Source: Haliclona indistincta
Lineage: Eukaryota > Porifera > Demospongiae > Haplosclerida > Chalinidae
Length of the DNA stretch: 64,000 nucleotides
Assembly (NCBI GenBank): GCA_964017065.1
Contig: OZ024783.1
Location: 13,638,040 to 13,702,039, forward strand
Direction of reading: 5' to 3'
A program made the position numbers and the translations under genes. Of the stretch, positions 27,113-34,418 are shown piece after piece (position 1 is the stretch's first letter; each line of letters opens with the position of its first letter). Under the pieces are notes generated by a model. The model had not been told where the DNA came from. It saw only the letters and a program-made list of their open reading frames with translations, and did no database searches.

Positions 27113-29490
27113 ACACACACAGATCTTGAGAGATACATTTGTACCCCAGTGGAGACCACACGTGGGGATTATGAGTAAGCTTAGCGTGCCTGAAGTCACA
27201 TTACTTTATACACAGTGTTTCTAGACTGGTATCAGAGGTTTGACACTCTTCTTAATAATTATTATATAATCTTGATACAGTACATGCATTGTACCTTGGT
27301 AGCAGCAGCACATGCATTAATTGGGATTTGTAGAATTTGCATACTCTCTTTGTGGTACTTGACACATCCTGTTGTTCACAAGGTGTAGTGCTTTCAATAT
27401 AGATTATATGAAAACACGTGTAGTTCAGTACAGCTACCTGGGGCTATTGTGGAACGGGGCTATTCCGGATTGTATTGTGCATTGGGATATGTAGCACATG
27501 ACTACTACATGTTGCATGTTGCACGCTCTTTGAGCTGTTTGTTTCATTACAGTTTGACATCCGGAGAGTGTTCACGATAATGTATAGATGTTAGCTGAGC
27601 TTTCAGCATAATTATGCTGAACATGTGCAATAAACTGTAGTTTGGAACAGCATAGAGGTAACAGCTACCTGGGGCTATTTAGAACATGATGCCTATGCCT
27701 GTTTCATGTGTACGTGCTGTTTGTGCTATGTGACATCCGGAAAGTGTTCACGATGTGTAAGAGAAGTTAGATTATGCGTAAACATGGTTATTGACGATAG
27801 TTTGAATCACCATGATTGTGCACTTTCAGTGTGACTTAGTATAATATGCTATTATCCACTAGTATGATACATGTGTTAGTGCAAGTCTCTAAAGTGTGTC
27901 ATTTGGGAGTTAGTATCTACCAGAGATTCCTAGCAGGTGTAACTATTTTGAGCTTTAGAAAGCTAAACAGGCACTGTAGTTCATACTGTGTTGTGTATTG
28001 TGCATTGTATACTGGTGTACTATATGGGATGGAAATTTGATATTTGATTTTTAGACATTATACATGTGTAACTCATGTAGGAACCATGTTCTCTCATAGT
28101 AATTGTCAGTAATATGCAGTTTTGTCTAGCTAATGTGATTTCAGTGGTCATGTCAAATGAGTGCCCCTTGTCTTGCTACAAGCTTAGCCTATTCACACTC
28201 TGCTTATCATAACTTAACTGCTTGGTCCAGAATGATTCCTTGTTTGGTCATTTTGAGAGAAGAGAGCCAGCTAAGCAGCCCTGAATGTGGGAACTGGATA
28301 CTGTATCAAATACTGCTACAACTTTTGACTAATATTCCTGTGTGACTGAGTGGAGTCAGGAGTTCTTTTCCCACCTCTTCAGTTTATTTAAGCATTGTAT
28401 TATAGTTCAGGGACAAATCAATTGGTTGCTACCTACATGTATTGTACCATACACTACAGCATACACAAGCTACTGGATGACTATCAGAGCGTGTAAGAGT
28501 TATTCCACTTGGCTCCTATAGTCTGCTGCACAGAACAAAACACATGCTTGAAACAGCTCTTAGGTCTGCATGTCAAGAATGTGTATAGGACACCATGCAG
28601 ATACAGGCACTATTCATATTATTGATATTCATAGCCTGGGGTGACTTATGATAGCATGAATAAAAATCAGTTTTTCGCTACATGTTTGTATGGCAACAAC
28701 TACATGTTCAATATGAAGAGTACATTAATGTCTGTTTATCTGTTTATGAAAATCAATGTCAAGACAGGGTGTGTTTAGTGATTGTATCAGTTTCACTATG
28801 GTGTGTTTACAGGCTCATGATTCTCTCTCACAAGTGTTTTGTGTCTGTAAGACACATGTACACATAGTAAACAAAAATACAGTGGTTTTATTACATCTTG
28901 CAAGCGTAGAGCGTAAACCGTGGTCAATCTGAATCACGCAATGTAATAAACCTTCCAAATAAGGCACGGATGACGCTTTACACTTTTGTGGCTGTTGCAA
29001 GGAGTAATAAAACCGCTGTAGTTGAAATCAGTCAACATGCATAAAAATGCTATTGCATCAATTGTAGAAATGTTATTATTTTTGTGTCTCGTGTTCCAGC
29101 ACAACGTAGCTTGACTCCTTGCATTATCATCAACAGCCTTAGGCCTATTGGATAAATTTATAGTCTTACAGTAATTGTTGTTGAGAGGTATTCTACACCT
29201 ACAGTCTGCCTACAGTAGCATTCTTGTGTCAACTCAGCTCATCTGTTAGCTATGGGTTTGTATAAACAGAAGACATGTACTTCAGTACTTACTGCATTTC
29301 TCCCTCCCTCCCTCCCTCCCTCCCTCCCTCCCTTCCTCCCTTCCTCCCTCCCTCCCTCTCTCTCTCTCTCTCTTTCTCTTCCCTCTCTTTCTCTCCTTCC
29401 TTCTGTCCCTCCCTCTCCCTCTCTCTCTCTCCCCCTCCCTCCCCCTCTCTCCCCCTCCCTCCCCCTCTCTCTCTGTCTCTCTCTCTCTCT

Positions 29491-29554
<64 letters not shown>

Positions 29555-32500
29555 TCAGGTTATACCTCTGGAATCAGTAATGAAGAAGCCCAGTAAGATG
29601 CCCTATGTGTTAGATGCTGCCTGTATAGTAGTGGTTGGCCTCAATCTGCCCTTTGCTATCTACGGCTATCTTCTGTTTGGATCCGATGTACAAGGTAAAT
29701 AATATTCTCTCTGTGTGATTATGTAAATCGAGAAAATTCCATGTCAACCATGAAAAGTTGACACAACAAGAATGTGTAATCAAATGTGTTCCGACTGATA
29801 TACTGGAAGTTTATGCTCAAGAGCTGGCTGCAGCTGAAGTAGTGTCTCTCTGGAGTTACTTTAAGCCAGCTAGTAATATTTACCTACTTCAAATAAATAT
29901 TCACGACTGCGCCTGAGAGTCTCAGTTTGTTTGATTACAGCAGTAGCAATAGGCGTGTCTGGAGCTAAACACACATGTAGACTTGAGCATAGGTTGCTGT
30001 TCATTTTTGCCGTAATAATTATTTTCGAATTAAAAAAATTTGTGGGGTAGACAAAAATATTTTTGTAGTGAAATTTCCTCCAAAATATGTATGGTATTGA
30101 TCTACACATGTGCGTGTGTCCATGTGACTGCTATGTTGGATTGCACTTGTTATAAAATTATTTTTGTTAGCCTCTCAAGAAGTGTGATTAGCTTACAACC
30201 ACTGAAAATAGCTAGGGCATTTGGTCAAAAGTCGTGACGAATTTTAAACAATATACCTTGTAGCCGGGTTTTTCACTGGTCAAATAATTTATTTTGTAAA
30301 TAAAATTTTATATCTAGGTCTAATTTTCGACACGCACACCTGTCAATAATATAATCCAAACCAAAATTTATTGCATTGGATAGCGTGGAGGTATAGAGAG
30401 AGCATGGTACAGATGGCAGAAGTTTGTCTAGTAAGGTGTCTCAAGCCAACAACAAACTTGGAAACATTTTGATGACTTGCGTCTTGCTGCTTTTAATAGC
30501 AATTCCCTCAAAATGGACTTTGAGAAAATTTCCTGCACGTCAGCCAATGCAAGAAAGCATATTCAAAGGGCATTTTTTGTGAGGCAGCTGTTCCTGACTA
30601 CTTCAGTTGCTTTTACAGTGTCTGCCACATCCCCAGAGACAGAGAAACGTTAGCTAGCTTTCAGAAATCCACTCTTATGATCAGCTCCGTAACTACAGAT
30701 AGTTCAGAGGACTCGTGTCTGCAAGGTGGAGACTCTCGTAGTGCCTGGCTGGTAAGGCATCCTACTGCTGCCTCGTGAGGCCCCATGAGACTAGACTGCC
30801 TTCTCCAGACAAGTTGGAGTGTTCTGTCTGTAGCTTCATGTCTTGAAAAACTCTTTCGATTGCCATGATTAAGATTAATTTATTAATTTTTGTAGATTTA
30901 AGTTTCGACACAAGGACATTTCGAAAATAAAATTCACATGAAAATAACCGGCTATGCGGTAGCAGGAAAGTTTTGTGCTTATTTTAGTTCTTTTGCACCT
31001 AAATAAAACATTCGTGAAATAGACTTGTTGCGAATAGTTTGTATTCACAAAATTTTCTCTCGCAGTACTTTCTATGTTTTACTTCTAAAACAGCAGTATT
31101 TTGAACCTGCAATTTTTATATAAAATTTATTCTGTTATAAATATGTATAGCAATTACACAATAAGTGCTCTAAGTGTATTATGCTTATTTTATCAGGTTA
31201 CATATTTGAAAATCTTCCCGGTGGAACGTTCAACGATATAGTCCGTGTGTTCCTCTCACTGGAGCTCACCCTGACCTTCCCTATTGTGTTCAAACCAGCA
31301 ACTGAGGTAGCAGAAGAGATACTCCAGAGCTTACTAATGGTTAGTGTCATATCACTTGGGAAGGGTATGCGGCTAGTCACAAATTGATGTGTACCTGCAC
31401 ATTTTTTGCTAGCATGCCATACATGCATGTAGACCAGCCAGAGAATTTACATATTATACCGTATAGCGAGAAGTTTTGGTGGACAAAATTTGGCGAATTT
31501 GCTAAGAACAAATTTTGGCGGTTAATATTTTGGCGACTTGATGCCAAGGCGGATAGACACACGCATAATCGTTTCATTTTGGTGGTTAAAAGTTAGGCGT
31601 TTCGTGTGCAATCCGCCAAAATTTTGTCCACCAAAATTTCTCGCTGTACAGTAGTTGTTCATATTCTACTTAAATGCAGATAATTATTAGAGCTTAAATT
31701 TTACTCATGAAAACTTGTATGTTTACGAAATCTTTATACTTTGATGGAGTCATTGGGTGATTTAAAATGACATATACTCTGTTCCGTACATTGGGAAATT
31801 GCATGATATTGGTGTTATTTCTTAGCCTACACAAATAAGAACAAGTCAGTCAGCATTAACATAATTTTATTATTATGTTTCATAATGTGTTGTCTTCTTG
31901 AACTGTAGCTAATATTCAAGGGACGGCCATCAGCAGTACATGTCCATCACATCTACCACAGCAAGGTAATATAACAATATCGGTAATAAGACTATTATCC
32001 CCTCTCACGATAAAAGTATACTAGCTAGAGTATCTGTCTTTAAGGTGGTTGTACCGTTGTTAATATCATGGTTATAATTAGCTAGTTCTCCCATAAGAGT
32101 ATGGCAAAATAATACCCATTCACACTGTGTGTTGAAACCAAGCCGTGCCACTTTCATGATCAAAGTTCCGACGCAACCAAACCGTGCAAAAAGCGCCCCC
32201 ACCTATGGTATGGTTGGGATGTGAACTTGGTGTGAAAGGAGTGTTTTAGTGCTAAGCCAGGGGTAGCCTCGTACCCAGGCCTGCTCTATTGAGCTGAAGG
32301 CCTGGTACACATTGTTCGCGCATGCGTGTAATTAAAAAACACGTGCGTGTCTCACTTGCTCTGAATTCAGCGCGATGCTCACTATTTCAGCTCACAACGT
32401 CGCGTGCTAGACACAAATCAGCTAAACTTACCTTACAAATAAGCGTCAGCCGCGCGGAAGTTCGCTATGCACTATCTACGGTGTTTTCCTCACATGGCTA

Positions 32501-33135
32501 GCCAAGTAACACGGAGAAATGTACGGTAAGTATCTGCGTTTTAACCAGATGTTGGATAAATTAAACGCATGCGCGAACAGTGTGTACCAGGCCGTCAGCT
32601 CAATAGAGCAGGCCTGGGTACGAGGCTAAGCCAGGGGCTGCACATAGAGCATAATTACCCTGGACAAGTGGGAATTTATCACTTTAAGGGTTAAAATTCT
32701 CATAATGCTAGTAGAATCACACAAAAACACGGTTTTGGCTTATATTTCATTTAACATTAATTACTGTACTTTTTCTCTCTCTCTCCTCTGCAGAAACTTC
32801 ATTTTATTATTGCTCGTAGTGTGATGATCTGGACAATGCGTGCCATCATGGTGCTCCTTGCCTGGGGATTTGCTGTGGGCGTGCCTCGATTTGAACTCTG
32901 TCTAGCTATCGTAGGCAGCTTTGCTACCAGCATTCTCGCCTTCGTGCTACCTCCACTCTTCCATCTTGCACTCAAGTGGAAGATGACGCACATAGCTCGC
33001 AACGTGTTCCATATCATCCTACTGGCGGTGGGTATCGGCGCCACTCTCCTAGCAACAGGTGTCAACGTGTATCTCGCCATCAAGCCTTCAAGCGCCAGCA
33101 CATGTGCATCTGTACAGTACGGCTGTGTTAACTGA
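3813..33135 (+). CDS. SLC36-like: SLC36-type proton-coupled amino-acid transporter, 503 aa
   Basis: Nine exons: 3813-3952, 4016-4144, 4342-4546, 5958-6188, 12211-12339, 29559-29694, 31197-31339, 31909-31965, 32794-33135. They sum to 1512 nt in frame with GT-AG borders. The first 47 residues are a polar cytosolic N-terminus. The transporter core begins with NFVKASVGSGSFALPYA, the family's first-helix signature (compare NLLKGNIGTGLLGLP in vertebrate PATs), then GVVSVYTM. Further family landmarks are VIPLESVMKKP (compare VLPLENxMK), GYLLFG followed by a Gly-Tyr-Ile loop and NLP, and a C-terminal set of hydrophobic helices. About 11 membrane segments and the length match SLC36/AAAP carriers, which move small amino acids with protons across the plasma or lysosomal membrane. 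Introns 4 (6.0 kb) and 5 (17.2 kb) are unusually large for this window and hold other elements. SLC32/SLC38 are less likely relatives. Confidence 0.88.
4177..4340 (+). repeat. Expanded CT tract at intron 2 acceptor
   Basis: A long (CT)n run with CTAT and CCT variants fills most of the 197-nt intron and ends in TCAG at the start of exon 3. It is far longer than a normal polypyrimidine tract. Open frames across it on either strand are low-complexity artefacts. Confidence 0.9.
4547..5810 (+). other. Intron 3 body of the SLC36 gene
   Basis: Non-coding. It contains a 77-bp direct repeat (5006-5082 and 5354-5430, nearly identical). The first copy runs into a near-perfect hairpin, whose arms AACACTAATAATGAA and TTCATTATTAGTGTT face each other at about 5053-5096. 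The second copy has lost the right arm. This is likely a small foldback element or a duplication. Confidence 0.6.
5811..5957 (+). repeat. Expanded CT tract at intron 3 acceptor
   Basis: About 145 nt of CT-dominated sequence, with a pure (CT)n core, ends in CCTACAG immediately before exon 4. Confidence 0.9.
6196..6271 (+). repeat. (TG)n microsatellite beside the exon 4 donor
   Basis: The exon 4 donor (GTAAGATACG) is followed within a few bases by an almost pure TG run of about 75 nt. Confidence 0.9.
6272..7229 (+). other. Intron 4, 5' part, nothing recognised
   Basis: AT-rich intronic DNA with a short C10 run near 6632 and a G8 run near 6991. No convincing coding sequence or inverted repeat was seen. 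Confidence 0.4.
7238..7954. mobile_element. hAT-type non-autonomous element, 717 bp
   Basis: The ends form an inverted repeat: CAGGAGGTCCCAG on the left and, reverse-complemented, CAGGGGGTTCCAG on the right. Imperfect pairing continues inward through the shared CGACCCCAGGCC block. An 8-bp direct repeat, CGCAGAAT, flanks it at 7230-7237 and 7955-7962. CAGGG-type ends with an 8-bp target duplication are typical of hAT transposons. On the minus strand near 7753-7550 lies a frameshifted coding remnant (Cys/His-rich residues, then RLDSFFRRK) resembling the N-terminal region of zinc-finger hAT transposases. It probably derives from an internally deleted element. Confidence 0.75.
8349..8620 (-). pseudogene. 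C-terminal fragment copy of the secreted-protein gene
   Basis: The minus strand here repeats the last part of the gene at 8811-9845. The RDDLKIRLIF stretch matches DDLEIRLIYL, and the flanking DNA around the TCCTTTCAGGCAATGC block matches 8896-8920. Stops and indels break it and no N-terminus is present. It lies just downstream of the intact gene and is a partial tandem duplication. Confidence 0.65.
8811..9845 (-). CDS. Secreted protein with fibrinogen-like N-terminal motif, 328 aa
   Basis: Two exons, 9845-9630 and 9581-8811, join in phase 0 across a 48-nt GT-AG intron. The ATG at 9845 gives a clear signal peptide (residues 1-17, hydrophobic VLCCLLLSIVQA). The mature part is cysteine-rich. 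Near residues 75-115 it has NNPSAPSGNYEIQLRNG followed by VNVYCDMEG, then GGWTRVA. This resembles the N-terminal part of fibrinogen-related domains common in sponges and cnidarians (NPSAPSGYYWI...VYCDM...GGWTRVA). The rest has several N-glycosylation sequons and paired cysteines but is not the canonical C-terminal fibrinogen fold. It is likely an extracellular recognition or matrix protein. It sits antisense inside intron 4 of the SLC36 gene, with a broken partial copy downstream. Confidence 0.75.
9846..10615. other. Intron 4, upstream flank of the nested gene
   Basis: Non-coding. It should contain the minus-strand promoter of the nested secreted-protein gene. No element with clear ends was found; short open frames on both strands overlap one another and show no family features. 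Confidence 0.4.
10624..11400. mobile_element. hAT transposon fragment with intact ends, 777 bp
   Basis: Perfect 16-bp terminal inverted repeats TAGTGCTAAAACGAAT, with GAATATTCG palindromes in the right subterminal region. A perfect 8-bp target duplication, GTTGTGGT, lies at 10616-10623 and 11401-11408. TAG ends, the 8-bp duplication and the BED-finger reading frame inside identify a hAT element. It has lost most of its transposase. Confidence 0.9.
10720..11298 (-). CDS. BED-type zinc finger, truncated hAT transposase, 192 aa
   Basis: A single frame from ATG 11298. Residues about 15-65 form a BED zinc finger: an aromatic SHVWKYF motif, C-x2-C (CLLC), then H-x4-H (HLERKH). The next 100 residues resemble the start of hAT transposases (region with WPWLDMRPIAIVRDRGLKEL). 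The catalytic RNase H-like core and the C-terminal dimerisation domain are missing, and the frame ends within the element. It could bind DNA but not transpose. Expression is unknown. Confidence 0.75.
   Translation of the reverse strand: MASSSSADCGTNDAPFEKSSRSHVWKYFKRKKNYAKCLLCSAEYKYNGGTTSNLIAHLERKHPASVTKPATRSKQEEGSQAQQSMRSFVQAQPCSSKPCSVNTQREITRILSRWPWLDMRPIAIVRDRGLKELLAFIEPNYQLPSTTHVSTLIRKQFHDGKAALSMTVIVMMRLYVQVLMIAMMSNFSTLYM
11803..11943. mobile_element. Foldback element, 141 bp
   Basis: The two ends pair as GTTAGACAGTGCATCC and (reverse complement) GTTAGACAGCGCATCC. Imperfect pairing over about 60 nt per arm leaves a small central loop. No target duplication was established. Confidence 0.7.
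12013..12210 (+). repeat. Expanded pyrimidine tract at intron 4 acceptor
   Basis: About 200 nt of CT/CCT/TTTCTC sequence without purines except one G. It ends in CCCTTCAG directly before exon 5. Confidence 0.9.
12625..13196. mobile_element. MITE family 1, 572 bp, 9-bp target duplication
   Basis: The right end is CTGGGTACGAGGCTA. The left end is TAGCCAGGCGCTAG, which pairs with it apart from an 8-bp internal loss. The flanking 9-bp direct repeat GTAGTGTCA lies at 12616-12624 and 13197-13205. The paralogous site near 18842 has no insertion. The same end sequences occur in the element at 32264-32628. Nine-bp duplications with long inverted ends point to Mutator-like elements. Confidence 0.85.
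15315..16325. mobile_element. Tc1/mariner-type non-autonomous element, 1011 bp
   Basis: Inverted ends begin CAGTGCTTTTAATCTAGAGG and match for about 30 bp. The insertion is bounded by TA on both sides. The two paralogous sites (about 21050 and 25450) are empty and carry a single TA, so insertion duplicated TA. No transposase frame was found. Confidence 0.88.
16835..17500 (+). repeat. Nested short tandem repeats, copy 1 (three units)
   Basis: Degenerate units of about 230-245 bp each contain TTTACCAGAGATTGTTCTAC, a GGTGTTGAGCTTTAGGAAGT block and an AGCTTGGTCCTCA block. Units start near 16849, 17096 and 17327. Confidence 0.75.
18511..18604. repeat. AT-rich palindromic insert at the unit 1/2 junction
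   Basis: About 90 bp rich in CGAATATTCG/CGAATAGTCG palindromes. Its right end, reverse-complemented, reads TAGGGCTGAAACGAAT, similar to the ends of the hAT element at 10624-11400. It sits exactly where copy 1 homology stops and copy 2 begins, so it is probably a related MITE remnant. Confidence 0.5.
21560..22450 (+). repeat. Nested short tandem repeats, copy 2 (four units)
   Basis: Same short unit as at 16835-17500; four copies begin near 21567, 21815, 22057 and 22273. Confidence 0.75.
22449..22543 (+). repeat. (CA)n with AAGC interruption
   Basis: Two CA runs separated by an AAAGCAAAGC-rich spacer. Confidence 0.9.
24559..24650 (+). repeat. Orphan acceptor-like pyrimidine tract
   Basis: A CT-rich tract preceded by the same 80 bp that precedes the intron 5 acceptor tract at 29299. 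Here no exon follows: it ends CCCCTCGCAAG and joins copy 3 repeat DNA. Confidence 0.8.
25990..27060 (+). repeat. Nested short tandem repeats, copy 3 (four units)
   Basis: Same short unit, beginning near 25996, 26227, 26469 and 26937. The last is displaced by the inserted element at 26580-26836. Confidence 0.7.
26580..26836. mobile_element. Foldback MITE, 257 bp
   Basis: Inverted ends of about 45 bp begin GTGAGCGGATTTGAGAAAAG, with one or two mismatches. AATT stands on both sides. The paralogous sequence near 17218 and 17410 reads straight through, with a single AATT. No coding sequence. Confidence 0.85.
28880..29018. mobile_element. Tc1/mariner-type MITE, 139 bp
   Basis: Ends CAGTGGTTTTATTAC and (reverse complement) CAGCGGTTTTATTAC, bounded by TA on both sides. 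The matching position in copy 2 (about 24300) lacks it. Confidence 0.85.
29299..29558 (+). repeat. Expanded pyrimidine tract at intron 5 acceptor
   Basis: About 260 nt of CCT, CCCT and pure CT repeats end in TTTCCCTCAG directly before exon 6. This is the longest of the four tracts in this gene. Confidence 0.92.
29695..31196 (+). other. Intron 6 of the SLC36 gene
   Basis: AT-rich; no coding sequence or clear element boundaries were found. Confidence 0.4.
31459..31651. mobile_element. MITE, 193 bp, TA-flanked
   Basis: Inverted ends CCGTATAGCGAGAAGTTTTG and (reverse complement) CTGTACAGCGAGAAATTTTG continue through GGTGGACAAAATTT. TA lies on both sides. It is within intron 7. Confidence 0.82.
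32264..32628. mobile_element. MITE family 1, second copy, 365 bp
   Basis: Long inverted ends start TAGCCTCGTACCCAGGCCTG and pair almost perfectly over about 70 bp. A perfect 9-bp target duplication, AGCCAGGGG, lies at 32255-32263 and 32629-32637. It shares terminal sequence and the subterminal GCGCATGCGTG block with 12625-13196. It is in intron 8. Confidence 0.9.
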
Positions 33136-34418
33136 ACTATACATGTATCACACTAACATGCACTGGTGAACTAATAGCTTCTGTACAGGTGTACTTGAAT
33201 TTTTATTTTATGTCATGTTTCCCCATAATTCATTTTTGTGAGTCATGTCTATTGTGATGGCGGCCCTCAGCGCAGTGTACCATGCTAATAATCGCAGGAC
33301 CGATGAGTGAAATTCTCGCAAAAAAACAAGATCACTTCTTAGTAGTATACTGAAGCGTGGATTTAGTGTAGTAGACGAGTGCAACGGATGGTGGTGTGAG
33401 ATTGTGGGTTTCTATCTCGAATGACTACAGTGGGACACCCCCCCACTAATCCGGTTGCGGACACCCCGTTTTAAAGGACATCAAATATGGGCACCAATCG
33501 ATGACGAGTGTATATTTTAACCCCTAAAAAGAGGTCACCCCATCAATCAGGAAGTCCCAGTGTTGTCCGGATTAGAGAGGTTCCACTGTAAGTGATTGTG
33601 TAGTTGCCAGTACAGTTGTATGGTAAGATACACAACATAGCTGCTGTACATCTAAGTACTGAGGTGTAAAAAGCTTATCTGTTCTGTGCTGGAGTAGGTT
33701 TGTTAGGACAGTAGAGCAATATGGGCTTTCATGACATCACCATAAAAGCAGTTATCACAAACAGTCTCAGTGGTTTGGTGATGTTTAAACATTAATTTTG
33801 GAGCGTGTGTTTAGCTAACATATTAATGCTTACTAACCTCTCAACCTATGAGCTTCGCGTGTAATGATAATAATAATAGGGAGAATTATCAAACGCTGCA
33901 GCAAACAGCAGGACTCTCAGCGGCATTGCACACAAACTTACAAGAACTTGAAGAAGAGAGGCAAGCATGAGAGCCTGGGTGCCGTAGGAAGACTGCAGTG
34001 GGACTCTGAACTTAGATAGCATGCAGATACTAGATGTATAGGGGCTTTCAGTGAGTTTTATGAGCATGTATTATACTATCAATTTGATTTTACACACGTA
34101 GACTGCACAACGAACAAATTGAACATGTAGATTCAAAATTCGCGCGTCAAAAAACACGTGATTATAATGAACAACATGAGCTGACAATAGTTAGCTGATT
34201 CCAATAGGCTGATAATGGTTAGCTGTTTGTAGTTAGCTGATTTTCAACTGTTTTAACACTAATGGATCTGCATGTTTCAAACATGCAGGCATCACATGAG
34301 TTTTTTTAATCTAATGGCATCACACGAGTTTCTCATGCAGTAATAAAGTCACCACCATAATAAACTGTTACCGGCAGATTATCTGCCGAATGATCCTCTG
34401 TTTCTCTTGTTTCCCACA
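33136..34418. other. Intergenic between SLC36 and SMT copy 1
   Basis: Should hold the SLC36 3' UTR and the SMT promoter. One MITE is present (33428-33588). Around 34190-34245 the word TTAGCTG recurs at short intervals. No further gene was recognised. Confidence 0.5.
33428..33588. mobile_element. Tc1/mariner-type MITE, 161 bp
   Basis: The right end, reverse-complemented, reads CAGTGGAACCTCTCTAATCC and the left end CAGTGGGACACC; both lead into CTAATCCGG. TA flanks both sides (33426-33427 and 33589-33590). Confidence 0.8.

Larger units (their letters stand above)
24651..29558 (+). repeat. Intron 5 large tandem unit, copy 3 (5' truncated)
   Basis: Starts inside the unit (matching copy 1 from about 14450) and runs to the exon 6 acceptor. 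It holds two private transposon insertions (26580-26836 and 28880-29018) and a CA microsatellite at 27064-27121. No coding sequence was recognised. Confidence 0.85.

Noticed and set aside
17494..27121. CRISPR-like array from regularly spaced repeats in intron 5
   Set aside because: Repeat units are about 230-245 bp, degenerate and without unique spacers; the genome is eukaryotic.
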